From contig CALICR010000220.1 in the NCBI GenBank assembly GCA_938049125.1, forward strand, positions 1-7,073: DNA of 7,073 bases, given 5' to 3'. A program made the position numbers and the translations under genes. This document shows positions 1 to 5,981 of the stretch, piece after piece (within the stretch, counting starts at the first letter, position 1; each line of letters begins with the position of its first letter). The notes beneath the pieces were generated by a model. That model did not search any database, was not told the DNA's origin, and saw only the letters and a list, made by a program, of their open reading frames with translations. The stretch comes from an uncultured Clostridia bacterium (GTDB lineage Bacteria > Bacillota > Clostridia > Oscillospirales > Oscillospiraceae).

Positions 1-16
1 GACAGGAGGAACCAAG

Positions 17-1270
17 ATGCGGAGGCTGGAGTTTGGGTATGGGACGGGCGTGCAGGCCGTGGAGGTGCCGGAGGAGAATCTCGTGGGGGTGCTGATGGCC
101 AACGAGATGGAGCACCCGCTGCGGGGTGCGGAGGCGGTGCGGGCGGCGCTGGCGCAGCCCATCGGCGCGCCGCGGCTGCGGGAGACCGTGCGGCCCGGGC
201 AGACCGTGGCCATCGTGGTCAGCGACATCTCGCGGCCCGTGCCGAGCAGCGTGCTGCTGCCGCCGCTGCTGGAGGAGCTGCGGCTTGCGGGCATCCCGGC
301 GGAGCACATTACTATCGTCTTTGCCCTCGGCTCCCACCGGCATCACACGCCGGAGGAGCAGCGGCGGCTCGTGGGCGAGGCGGTCTATGAAGCCTACCGC
401 TGCGTCGATTCGGACCCGGACGACGTCATCCGCCTCGGCGTGACGAAGAACGGCACGCCCGTGGACGTCACCCGCAGCGTGGCGGAGGCGGACTTCCGCA
501 TCTGCACGGGCAACATCGAGTTCCACTACTTCGCGGGCTACTCCGGCGGCGTCAAGGCCATCATGCCCGGCGTCTCCACCCCGGCGGCCATCCAGCAGAA
601 CCACCGCCTCATGGTCGAACCCGGGGCCTGCGCCGGACGGCTGGAGGGCAATCCCCTCCGGGAGGACATCGAGGAGGCCGGGGCCATCTGCGGCGTGGGG
701 TACATCCTGAACGTGGTGCTGGATGAGCACCGGGAGATCGTCCACACCGTGGCGGGCGACCCGGTGGCGGCGCACCGGTCGGGCTGCGCCTACCTGAACC
801 GGATGTACGCCAAGCACATCCCGGCCCGGGCGGACATCGTCCTCGTGTCCCAGGGCGGCGCGCCCAAGGACGCGAACCTCTACCAGGTGCAGAAGGCGCT
901 GGACAACGCGCGCCACGCCGCGAAGCCCGGCGGCACCGTCATCCTTATCGGGGCCTGCCCCGAGGGCCTCGGCAGCGAGACCTTCGCCCGCTGGTTCCGG
1001 GAAGCGCCGGACGCCCATTCGCTGATCGTCCGCATCCGGCAGCACTTCGAGCTGGGCGGCCACAAGGCCGCGGCCATCGCCATGGTGCTGGAGCAGGCGC
1101 GGATCGACCTCGTGAGCGAGCTGGACGACGCGCTGGTGCGCAGCCTCTTCCTGGTGCCCCAGCCCTCGGCCCAGACGGCCTTCGACGCGGCCATGGCGCG
1201 TTACGGCGCGTCGGCCACGGTGCTGGCCATGCCCTTCGGCGGCGCGACGCTGCCGATCCCGGCGGAATAA
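17..1270 (+). CDS. LarA-family nickel-dependent 2-hydroxyacid racemase/epimerase
   Basis: A 417-aa cytosolic protein of the LarA (DUF2088) family. These enzymes racemise or epimerise 2-hydroxy acids by hydride transfer through a nickel-pincer nucleotide cofactor. Visible motifs: SDISRP at 69-74 (D70 and R73 match LarA D72 and R75), GSHRHHT at 105-111 (H107, catalytic-His region), FHYFAGYSGGVK at 169-180 (H170 and K180 match H174 and the cofactor-linking K184), and QNH at 194-196 (H196 matches nickel ligand H200). The H/K/H spacing of +10 and +16 is exactly that of Lactobacillus LarA. YQVQK at 289-293 fits the Q295/K298 substrate region. Length is normal for the family. The ATG follows AGGAGG (5-10) at good spacing. 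The cofactor-making larB, larC and larE are not in the window. The substrate cannot be read from sequence: the family includes lactate, malate, phenyllactate and sugar-acid enzymes, so no larA symbol is assigned. Family certain, substrate unknown. Confidence 0.93.
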   Translation: MRRLEFGYGTGVQAVEVPEENLVGVLMANEMEHPLRGAEAVRAALAQPIGAPRLRETVRPGQTVAIVVSDISRPVPSSVLLPPLLEELRLAGIPAEHITIVFALGSHRHHTPEEQRRLVGEAVYEAYRCVDSDPDDVIRLGVTKNGTPVDVTRSVAEADFRICTGNIEFHYFAGYSGGVKAIMPGVSTPAAIQQNHRLMVEPGACAGRLEGNPLREDIEEAGAICGVGYILNVVLDEHREIVHTVAGDPVAAHRSGCAYLNRMYAKHIPARADIVLVSQGGAPKDANLYQVQKALDNARHAAKPGGTVILIGACPEGLGSETFARWFREAPDAHSLIVRIRQHFELGGHKAAAIAMVLEQARIDLVSELDDALVRSLFLVPQPSAQTAFDAAMARYGASATVLAMPFGGATLPIPAE

Positions 1271-1276
1271 GAAGCG

Positions 1277-1311
1277 GCCTGGCGGCTCCCTGCGGAGCGG
1301 CCAGGCTTTTT
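1277..1311 (+). terminator. Intrinsic terminator of the LarA-family gene
   Basis: Just after the stop codon, GCCTGGC (1277-1283) pairs with GCCAGGC (1300-1306). An inner stem GCTCC (1285-1289) / GGAGC (1294-1298) encloses a CTGC loop, and one G-G mismatch separates the two stems. Five T residues follow at 1307-1311. This is a canonical rho-independent terminator for plus-strand transcription. Confidence 0.9.
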
Positions 1312-1321
1312 AGAGAGAGGA

Positions 1322-1351
1322 GCCCCGGCGCCGCAGACGCGGCGCCGGGGC
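1322..1351 (-). terminator. GC-rich 13-bp hairpin, likely terminator of the minus-strand operon
   Basis: GCCCCGGCGCCGC (1322-1334) and its perfect complement (1339-1351) flank an AGAC tetraloop. It lies 35 bases past the stop codon of the minus-strand operon. Read on the minus strand, the stem is followed by a pyrimidine-rich tract (TCCTCTCTCT), a weak but plausible terminator tail. On the plus strand the tail (CTTTGAAAG) is poorer, though the hairpin could act as a back-up to the terminator at 1277-1311. Confidence 0.65.
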
Positions 1352-1386
1352 CTTTGAAAGAAAGAGGGGGGAAGTATTATGCGGTC

Positions 1387-1860
1387 TCAGATGGTGCCCT
1401 GGGCGTGCAGGATGATGTTGGCGATGACGGCGGAGCCGACGAAGGTGCCGACCATGACGCAGAGCGTCACGAGGATGCCGCGCCAGCCGATCTTCTTGAA
1501 CTCGGCCCAGTCCTTGCCGATGTTGACGCCGGCGTAGGCGAGCACCGGGGTGGCCAGGGGCAGCAGGCCGATCTTGCCGACGGCCTCGGTGACGTAGGGG
1601 GCCGTGGGGCTGCCCTCAATGGCCAGCAGGATGCCGATGACGGTGATCCAGATGACAGCGGGGATCTTGACGGGGATCAGGCGGGCCAGGGTGGTGCCGA
1701 CGAAGGCGATGCCGAAGAGGATCAGGATGCCGGGCAGGGACTCGGCAAAGGAGGCGGTGAATTTGCTGCTGACCCAGTTGCCGATGAGGGCCACGGCGGC
1801 GATGATGAGCATAATGAGGGTATATTCCAGGAACTCGTCCAGCGTCAGTTTCTTTTTCAT
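1387..1860 (-). CDS. Small 5-TM membrane protein, probable transporter subunit
   Basis: A 157-aa integral membrane protein with about five predicted helices (roughly 13-31, 42-59, 65-81, 97-113, 127-150) and a short positively charged N-terminus (MKKK). The segment at 97-145 (LPLATPVLAYAGVNIGKDW, then a KKIG loop, then VGTFVGSA) resembles the C-terminal repeat of LysO/DUF340 and 2-keto-3-deoxygluconate-permease-like carriers: a conserved Pro/Gly-broken helix, a GKD loop and a final G-rich helix. That resemblance is by eye. Its ATG (1858-1860) overlaps the stop of the upstream DUF3100-like gene as ATGA, with GGAGG before it inside the upstream gene. The two are therefore probably translationally coupled and made in fixed ratio. 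It is about half the size of a whole carrier, which fits one half of a heteromeric transporter with its neighbour. The substrate is unknown; the operon suggests an N-acylated or peptide-like compound or its hydrolysis product. Confidence 0.8.
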   Translation of the reverse strand: MKKKLTLDEFLEYTLIMLIIAAVALIGNWVSSKFTASFAESLPGILILFGIAFVGTTLARLIPVKIPAVIWITVIGILLAIEGSPTAPYVTEAVGKIGLLPLATPVLAYAGVNIGKDWAEFKKIGWRGILVTLCVMVGTFVGSAVIANIILHAQGTI

Positions 1861-2759
1861 GCTTCGTCCTCCATGTCCTTGAGATCGACCTTGGACGCGA
1901 TCTCGTCGAGATTCTTATCCAGCGTTTCCACGGCGACGCTCGATTTCCGGCCCTTGCCGAGCACGGGGTAGAGCACCTTGTAGAGCCAGTTGCAAAGCGG
2001 CAGGCCCAGGAAGATGGTCATGACGATGCCGTCGGCGGTGGAGAAGGTGTTGCTGAGACCGGCCAGGGAGGAAATCATGGTATACTCCGTGGAGCCCTCG
2101 GCAAACATGGCCAGCAGGGGCGCGCTGGAGGCAGCCATCATGCTGCCGGAGCCGACGCCGCAGGCCATGGCCAGGGAGTAGGGGTGCAGGAGGTTGAGGC
2201 CCGCCAGGAAGGAGACCAGCAGATTCATGAAGATGGTGCCGATGACGGTGCCGACGGTGTAGACCGCGATGACGCCGCGGCCCTCGGGGGAATTGAGCCC
2301 GTAGCGCTGGGCGATATAGGCCACGTTGGGTTCCCGGGCGATGGAGTGGGTCATGCCGACGGCCTCACGCTTGAAGCCGAGCAGCAGGGCAATGGGCAGG
2401 GCCACGATGATGGTGCCGAGGTTGCCGAATTCCTGACATACCAGGGGGAGAATGTAGCCGCTCTTGGCGATGGCGGCGATGGCGGCGCCGCTGTTGACGC
2501 TGATCTTCGCCATGAACACGGAGATGCCCAGGACGACGAAGCTGTTGGCGGCGTGACTGCTCTCATCGTTGATCCACTTGACCGGCTTCAGGAGGTAGAG
2601 CAGAAGGCCGATCACCATGGCGTAGAGCAGGGGCAGGAACATGATGCTGCCGCTGCCAATAGGGATCTTAATGGTGTTGATCTGCTCGCTGAGCATGACG
2701 ACTAAAAGGAGCGTCAGGTGCAGCGGCCAGTGCTTCAGGATTGCTTTTGTTCGTTCCAT
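1857..2759 (-). CDS. DUF3100-like polytopic membrane protein, probable transporter
   Basis: A 300-aa membrane protein with about seven hydrophobic segments (roughly 12-24, 36-57, 72-98, 103-128, 162-190, 195-219, 228-260) and a charged cytosolic tail rich in K, D and E (about 268-300). Recognised as DUF3100-like from conserved blocks: IPIGSGSIMFLPLLYA (32-47), QEFGNLGT (109-116), HSIAREPN (138-145), LNSPEGRGV (155-163) and HPYSLAMACGVGSGSMMAA (192-210). The family has no established function that I know of; its fold and genomic company point to small-molecule transport. The start is the ATG at 2757-2759, preceded by AAAGGA at good distance. A longer reading to 2861 would add 34 basic, low-complexity residues and run into the amidohydrolase gene, so it was rejected. 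It lies 32 bases after the amidohydrolase stop and overlaps the next gene by four bases. Family call fairly sure, function inferred. Confidence 0.82.
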   Translation of the reverse strand: MERTKAILKHWPLHLTLLLVVMLSEQINTIKIPIGSGSIMFLPLLYAMVIGLLLYLLKPVKWINDESSHAANSFVVLGISVFMAKISVNSGAAIAAIAKSGYILPLVCQEFGNLGTIIVALPIALLLGFKREAVGMTHSIAREPNVAYIAQRYGLNSPEGRGVIAVYTVGTVIGTIFMNLLVSFLAGLNLLHPYSLAMACGVGSGSMMAASSAPLLAMFAEGSTEYTMISSLAGLSNTFSTADGIVMTIFLGLPLCNWLYKVLYPVLGKGRKSSVAVETLDKNLDEIASKVDLKDMEDEA

Positions 2760-2791
2760 TTCGTTTTCCTTTCTCTCGATTCTCTTTCTGC

Positions 2792-4027
2792 TTACTTGGA
2801 GAGCGCCCGGCAGCCCTCCAGGGCGGAGAGGGCGTAGACGCCCGCGCCGATGGGGATGCATTCCCGGTCTGCTTTGAAGTGGGGGCTGTGCCAGGAATAT
2901 ACGCAGTCCGTCTCCTCGTGACGGACGCCGAGCCAGTAGAAGAAGCCGGGGACGCCGGGATGGCCGTCGAAGCCCTCGACGAAGATGGGGAAGTCCTCGC
3001 CGCCGCCGGAGGGCTCCGGATCGACGGGCTTCGCACCCGCACCGGTGACGGCGGCGTTTGCGACGGACAAAAGGTCGGGCCAGCCGGGACGGCGGGTGTT
3101 GTCCGTCACGGGCAGCTCGTAGATGTACTTGACGTCGGCCTTGGTGTTGTAGGCCGCGGCGATGTTCTCGGTGATCTCATGGATGCGCTTGTCCATGAAG
3201 TGCTTGTTCTCCTGGCTGTAGGTGCGGACGGTGCCGTACATCTGTGCCTCGTCGGGGCAGACGTTGTTGGTGGTGCCGTGGCCCGCCTGGATGTTGCAGA
3301 TGGACACGACGCCGGCCTGGAGCGGGCTGAGGTTGCGGCTCACGATGGTCTGGAGCGACTGGATGATGGCGGCGGAGGCGACGATGGGGTCGGCGTTCCG
3401 CTGGGGGATGCCGCCGTGGCCGCCCTTGCCGTGGATGGTCAGCTCGATGCGGTCCACACCGGCCATGAGGGGGCCGTCCTTGACCGCCACGGTGCCGAGG
3501 GGGATCTCCGGTGAGTTGTGCAGGCCGAAAATGGCGTCCACATGGGGGTTCTCGAGGCAGCCGAGGGAGATCATTTTCTTCGCGCCGAGGTTCAGCTCCT
3601 CCGCGGGCTGGAACAGGAACTTGACGCTGCCATGGAGGTCCTCGCGCATGGCAGCGAGGATTTTCGCGGCGCAGAGCAGGGAGCCGTAGTGGGTGTCGTG
3701 GCCGCAGGCGTGCATGACGCCCGGGTTCTTCGAGGGGTGGGGGGAGGTGGACTCCTCCAGGATGGGCAGGGCGTCGATGTCGGCGCGCAGGCCGATGCAG
3801 GGGCCGTCGCTGCCGCCGCGGAGCAGACCGACGACGCCGGTCTCCAGGCCTTCGATCTCCATCACTTCGATATCAAGGGAGCGGAGCGTCTCCTTGATGT
3901 AGGCGGTGGTGTTGAATTCCCGGAAGCTCAGCTCCGGGTTTTCATGGCAGTGCCGGAAGATGTCATAGAATTCTTGCTCCATTTTTTTCATCAATTGCCG
4001 GACGGTCACAGAATAGTTTTTTGTCAA
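2792..4027 (-). CDS. M20D-type metal-dependent amidohydrolase/aminoacylase
   Basis: A 411-aa cytosolic hydrolase of the M20 peptidase family, subfamily D (IAA-amino-acid hydrolase, hippurate hydrolase, N-acyl amino acid amidohydrolase). It should cleave an amide between an acyl or aminoacyl group and an amino acid using two divalent metals. Motifs: HCHENPE (26-32), LRADIDALP (80-88), MHACGHDTH (105-113; ligands C108 and H110), FQPAEE (139-144; base and ligand glutamates), GLH (168-170; H170 ligand), the dimerisation (lid) domain starting with a GKGGHGG motif, GGGEDF in place of the common SEDF, and HSPHF (380-384; last His ligand region). There is no signal peptide. The start is taken as TTG at 4025-4027, because AGGAGG (4036-4041) lies exactly 8 bases upstream. 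The ATGs further in (3991, 3982) have no clear ribosome site. It is first in an operon with two membrane proteins and divergent from a LysR regulator. Substrate not determinable. Confidence 0.93.
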   Translation of the reverse strand: MTKNYSVTVRQLMKKMEQEFYDIFRHCHENPELSFREFNTTAYIKETLRSLDIEVMEIEGLETGVVGLLRGGSDGPCIGLRADIDALPILEESTSPHPSKNPGVMHACGHDTHYGSLLCAAKILAAMREDLHGSVKFLFQPAEELNLGAKKMISLGCLENPHVDAIFGLHNSPEIPLGTVAVKDGPLMAGVDRIELTIHGKGGHGGIPQRNADPIVASAAIIQSLQTIVSRNLSPLQAGVVSICNIQAGHGTTNNVCPDEAQMYGTVRTYSQENKHFMDKRIHEITENIAAAYNTKADVKYIYELPVTDNTRRPGWPDLLSVANAAVTGAGAKPVDPEPSGGGEDFPIFVEGFDGHPGVPGFFYWLGVRHEETDCVYSWHSPHFKADRECIPIGAGVYALSALEGCRALSK

Positions 4028-4041
4028 AAAAAGGGCCTCCT
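4025..4041 (-). promoter_or_regulatory. Ribosome binding site selecting a TTG start for the amidohydrolase
   Basis: On the minus strand a perfect AGGAGG (4041-4036) is followed by an 8-base spacer and an in-frame TTG (4027-4025). The next in-frame ATGs, 36 and 45 bases downstream, lack any purine-rich site at the right distance. The only in-frame ATG upstream (4099) precedes the site. The match is strong enough to decide the start. Confidence 0.8.
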
Positions 4042-4123
4042 CTTGTGCAGTTTCCCATTGATTTAATAGAGAAAGATGAAATTTTGCCAAATGAACCAAT
4101 TGGAAATGCGTTTCTTTTATTCA

Positions 4124-4152
4124 ATTATACTATGAAAAAACTTGACGCGGAA
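4124..4152 (-). promoter_or_regulatory. Promoter of the amidohydrolase-transporter operon
   Basis: The minus strand carries a perfect TATAAT -10 box (4129-4124). Seventeen bases upstream is TTCCGC (4152-4147), a poor match to TTGACA. The predicted start is near 4117, giving a leader of about 90 bases. A perfect -10 with a weak -35 is typical of a promoter that needs an activator, consistent with the divergent LysR-type gene. The -35 overlaps by one base the -35 of the opposing lysR promoter. Confidence 0.72.
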
Positions 4153-4170
4153 TAGCGAATCTGGTAACAT
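4142..4170 (+). promoter_or_regulatory. Promoter of the lysR-type gene
   Basis: TTGACG (4142-4147) and TAACAT (4165-4170) are separated by exactly 17 bases, a good sigma-A promoter. The predicted start is near 4177, leaving a leader of about 73 bases before the ATG at 4250. It is arranged back to back with the operon promoter, so binding of the regulator here can affect both directions. Confidence 0.75.
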
Positions 4171-4171
4171 A

Positions 4172-4192
4172 GCATCAAGTAAACCGTGATGC
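4172..4192. promoter_or_regulatory. Candidate LysR-type operator (inverted repeat)
   Basis: GCATCA (4172-4177) and TGATGC (4187-4192) form a perfect 6-bp dyad separated by 9 bases. Its centre, 4182, is exactly 65 bases upstream of the predicted operon start (4117), the usual recognition site of LysR-type activators. It also covers the predicted +1 of the regulator gene (4177), a place from which autorepression would work. The outer bases of the 15-nt core are T-N13-A rather than the classical T-N11-A, so this is a candidate, not a textbook box. Confidence 0.6.
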
Positions 4193-4249
4193 GGACAGCA
4201 GGATATGTGAAAACCGGAGGCCCGGCATCCGGAATCTGGAGGGAGAGAC

Positions 4250-5146
4250 ATGCTGGATAAGACCGTAGAGACCTTCCTGGCGGTGGCGGAGCACGGCAGC
4301 ATGAACAAGGCCGCTGCCGCGCTCTATATTTCCCCTACCGCCGTCATGAACGATTTGAACCGGCTGGAGGCCCGACTGGGCTTTCCGCTCTTCGAGCGCT
4401 CGAACCGTGGCCTGATGCTGACAAAGTCCGGCGCGTCCCTCTACCAGGACGCCCTGCGGCTCCGGAGCGAAGCGCAGATTGCCGTATCTCGGGCCCGGCA
4501 GCTCTCGGACCCGGAACAGATTCACGTCCGCATCGGCAGCTCCCGGCTCCGGGCCTGCGAGCCGTACCTGGAGGCCTTTCAGGACAGCCGGGAGAGCTTT
4601 GGCCCCTTCCGCATCACCGTGGTGCCCTTCGACGACCAATCGCTGGATGACGTGTTCCGCTCCCTGGGCCGGGATTTCGATCTCCTCGGCAGCATTTGCG
4701 ACATCACGAACTGGAAGCAGCACTATCAGTTTACCCGCCTCTGGGACAGCCGCTTCCAGATCGCCGTCAGCTGCCGTCACCCACTCTTCAGCAGGGAACG
4801 CCTCACCATCGAAGACCTTTTTGACCAGCACATCCTCTTCATCGAGCCGGGCACCAGCGCCGTTATTGACGAGATTCGCCGGACGCTGCTGCGGGACTAT
4901 CCGCGCGTCCATATCGAGGACTATCCGCCCCACTACGACATGGGCTTTTTCAACCACTGCGCCGAGGAGGGCATCCTGGGCCTTACGGTGGAGGAGTGGG
5001 ACGGCGTCCATCCCTCGCTCCGGAACATCCCCATCGACTGGCCCTACACGACGCCCTACGGTGTGCTCTATCCACTCCACCCCTCGCCGCCGCTCATCCG
5101 CTTTATCGAGGCCATCCGCGCCGCCAATTTGGGCCACGGCGCATAA
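4250..5146 (+). CDS. LysR-family transcriptional regulator
   Basis: A 298-aa LysR-type regulator of normal length. The N-terminal winged helix-turn-helix is clear: FLAVAEHGSMNKAAAALYIS (9-28), then the recognition-helix region PTAVMNDLNRLEARLGFPLFER (29-50) and the wing ending LTKSG (57-61). A linker helix follows to about 85. The rest (about 90-298) is a two-lobed effector domain of periplasmic-binding-protein type, with QIAVSCRHPLF marking the hinge region and a C-terminal stretch typical of the family. The ATG has a GGAGGGAG site 4-12 bases upstream. It is divergent from the amidohydrolase operon across a short shared promoter region containing a candidate operator, so it is the likely activator of that operon and repressor of itself. 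The effector is unknown; the substrate or product of the hydrolase is the natural guess. Confidence 0.95.
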   Translation: MLDKTVETFLAVAEHGSMNKAAAALYISPTAVMNDLNRLEARLGFPLFERSNRGLMLTKSGASLYQDALRLRSEAQIAVSRARQLSDPEQIHVRIGSSRLRACEPYLEAFQDSRESFGPFRITVVPFDDQSLDDVFRSLGRDFDLLGSICDITNWKQHYQFTRLWDSRFQIAVSCRHPLFSRERLTIEDLFDQHILFIEPGTSAVIDEIRRTLLRDYPRVHIEDYPPHYDMGFFNHCAEEGILGLTVEEWDGVHPSLRNIPIDWPYTTPYGVLYPLHPSPPLIRFIEAIRAANLGHGA

Positions 5147-5185
5147 AAAACCGGGTCCCTTCCGATTTGGAAGGGACCCGGTTTT
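5147..5185. terminator. Bidirectional intrinsic terminator between convergent genes
   Basis: AAAACCGGGTCCCTTCC (5147-5163) is followed by a 5-base loop and its perfect 17-bp complement (5169-5185). The stem begins with AAAA and ends with TTTT, so both strands give a GC-rich hairpin followed by a U run. It starts directly after the lysR stop codon and lies 8 bases beyond the stop of the convergent TraX-family gene, so it serves both transcription units. Confidence 0.92.
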
Positions 5186-5193
5186 CCGGTCCG

Positions 5194-5958
5194 TCACCCG
5201 TGGACCAGGGGCCGCAGCAGGCCGATGAGCACGAGGTGGGCGGGATAATAGAGGTAGAAAAACCATTTGGCGGCGGGACCGGCGGGGCGGTGGCTCCGGG
5301 TGCCGTCGTAGCGCCGGAGCAGGGGCACTGCCAGCAGCGTCCCGCATTGGAGCAGGGCGTAGATACGGTCCAGGAACAGGAAGTAGACCAGCACGTAGAG
5401 TGCAAGGTAGAGGGCGCACCAGCGCAGCTGAGCCTTTCCGTCGCCCCGGTTCGTGCCGATGGAGAGGATCCACAGCGCGGCAATGCAGCTCCAGTCCGCG
5501 GGCAGGGCCGCGGCGCAGCAGAGCATGACGAGCAGCGCCTGCATCGCGCCGGTCCGCTTCGGGTCCGCTGCGATGCGCAGCATCACGAGGCCGAAGGCCA
5601 GGGACCAGATGACGCTGGTCTGGTTGAGCACGTCGCCGCCGGAGAAGGGCAGCAGCTGCCGGAGGGACGTGACGTCCTGGAAGGCAAAGCGGTAAGCGAA
5701 GTGGGAAAGCAGCGCGAAGAGAAACAGCCGGGCCGTGTAGCGCCGGACGTCGTGGGTGTGGTGGAAGCCCTCGGCGATGAAGAAGCACATGATGGGGCAG
5801 GTGATGCGTCCGATGAGGTGCAGCGCCAGGGGCAGCAGCTCCTTCGGGTAGCCCGGGAAAAAGAGCCAGGCAATGTGGTCCGCGGTCATGGCGAGGATGG
5901 CGATGACCTTCAGCGCACCGGCGCTGAGGCCCCGCCGGGTCAGGGCGGCAGATTCCAT
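5194..5958 (-). CDS. TraX-family integral membrane protein
   Basis: A 254-aa polytopic membrane protein of the TraX family (PF05857), named after the F-plasmid protein needed to N-acetylate pilin. Chromosomal members are mostly uncharacterised and related to membrane acyltransferases. Characteristic blocks: ALKVIAILAMTADHIAW (15-31, with the D27-H28 pair), LIGRITCPIMCFFIAEGF (48-65), HDVRRYTARLFLFALLSH (69-86), and the C-terminal KWFFYLYYPAHLVLIGLL (231-248), equivalent to the family's FYxxYPxHL ending. About eight hydrophobic segments are visible. The ATG at 5956-5958 has AAAGGA at good distance. It lies 23 bases after the zinc-ribbon membrane gene and is last in the operon. No conjugation genes are visible nearby, so a role in pilin modification is not supported. 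Acyl transfer to an envelope or secreted substrate is inferred from the family and from the acyltransferase gene upstream. Confidence 0.9.
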   Translation of the reverse strand: MESAALTRRGLSAGALKVIAILAMTADHIAWLFFPGYPKELLPLALHLIGRITCPIMCFFIAEGFHHTHDVRRYTARLFLFALLSHFAYRFAFQDVTSLRQLLPFSGGDVLNQTSVIWSLAFGLVMLRIAADPKRTGAMQALLVMLCCAAALPADWSCIAALWILSIGTNRGDGKAQLRWCALYLALYVLVYFLFLDRIYALLQCGTLLAVPLLRRYDGTRSHRPAGPAAKWFFYLYYPAHLVLIGLLRPLVHG

Positions 5959-5981
5959 AGGTGTTGTCCTTTCTCGGCGGC

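Noticed and set aside
1354..1971. Plus-strand open frame opposite the small membrane protein gene
   Set aside because: Its translation is rich in Asp, Gly, Glu and Ala, the complement pattern of a hydrophobic membrane protein. It has no recognisable domain, and the minus-strand reading is clearly real.
2760..2861. N-terminal extension of the DUF3100-like protein
   Set aside because: The extra 34 residues are basic and low-complexity and overlap the 3' end of the amidohydrolase in another frame. The ATG at 2759 has its own ribosome site and begins a normal membrane-protein N-terminus.
2184..3514. Plus-strand open frames (2184-2705 and 2741-3514) opposite the DUF3100-like and amidohydrolase genes
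   Set aside because: Acidic or Gly/Val-rich antisense shadows without a domain; the opposite strand has complete family motifs.
4096..4103. CCAATTGG palindrome as a regulator operator
   Set aside because: Only 8 bp with no symmetric flanks, and downstream of the predicted operon start. The 21-bp dyad at 4172-4192 is a better candidate.
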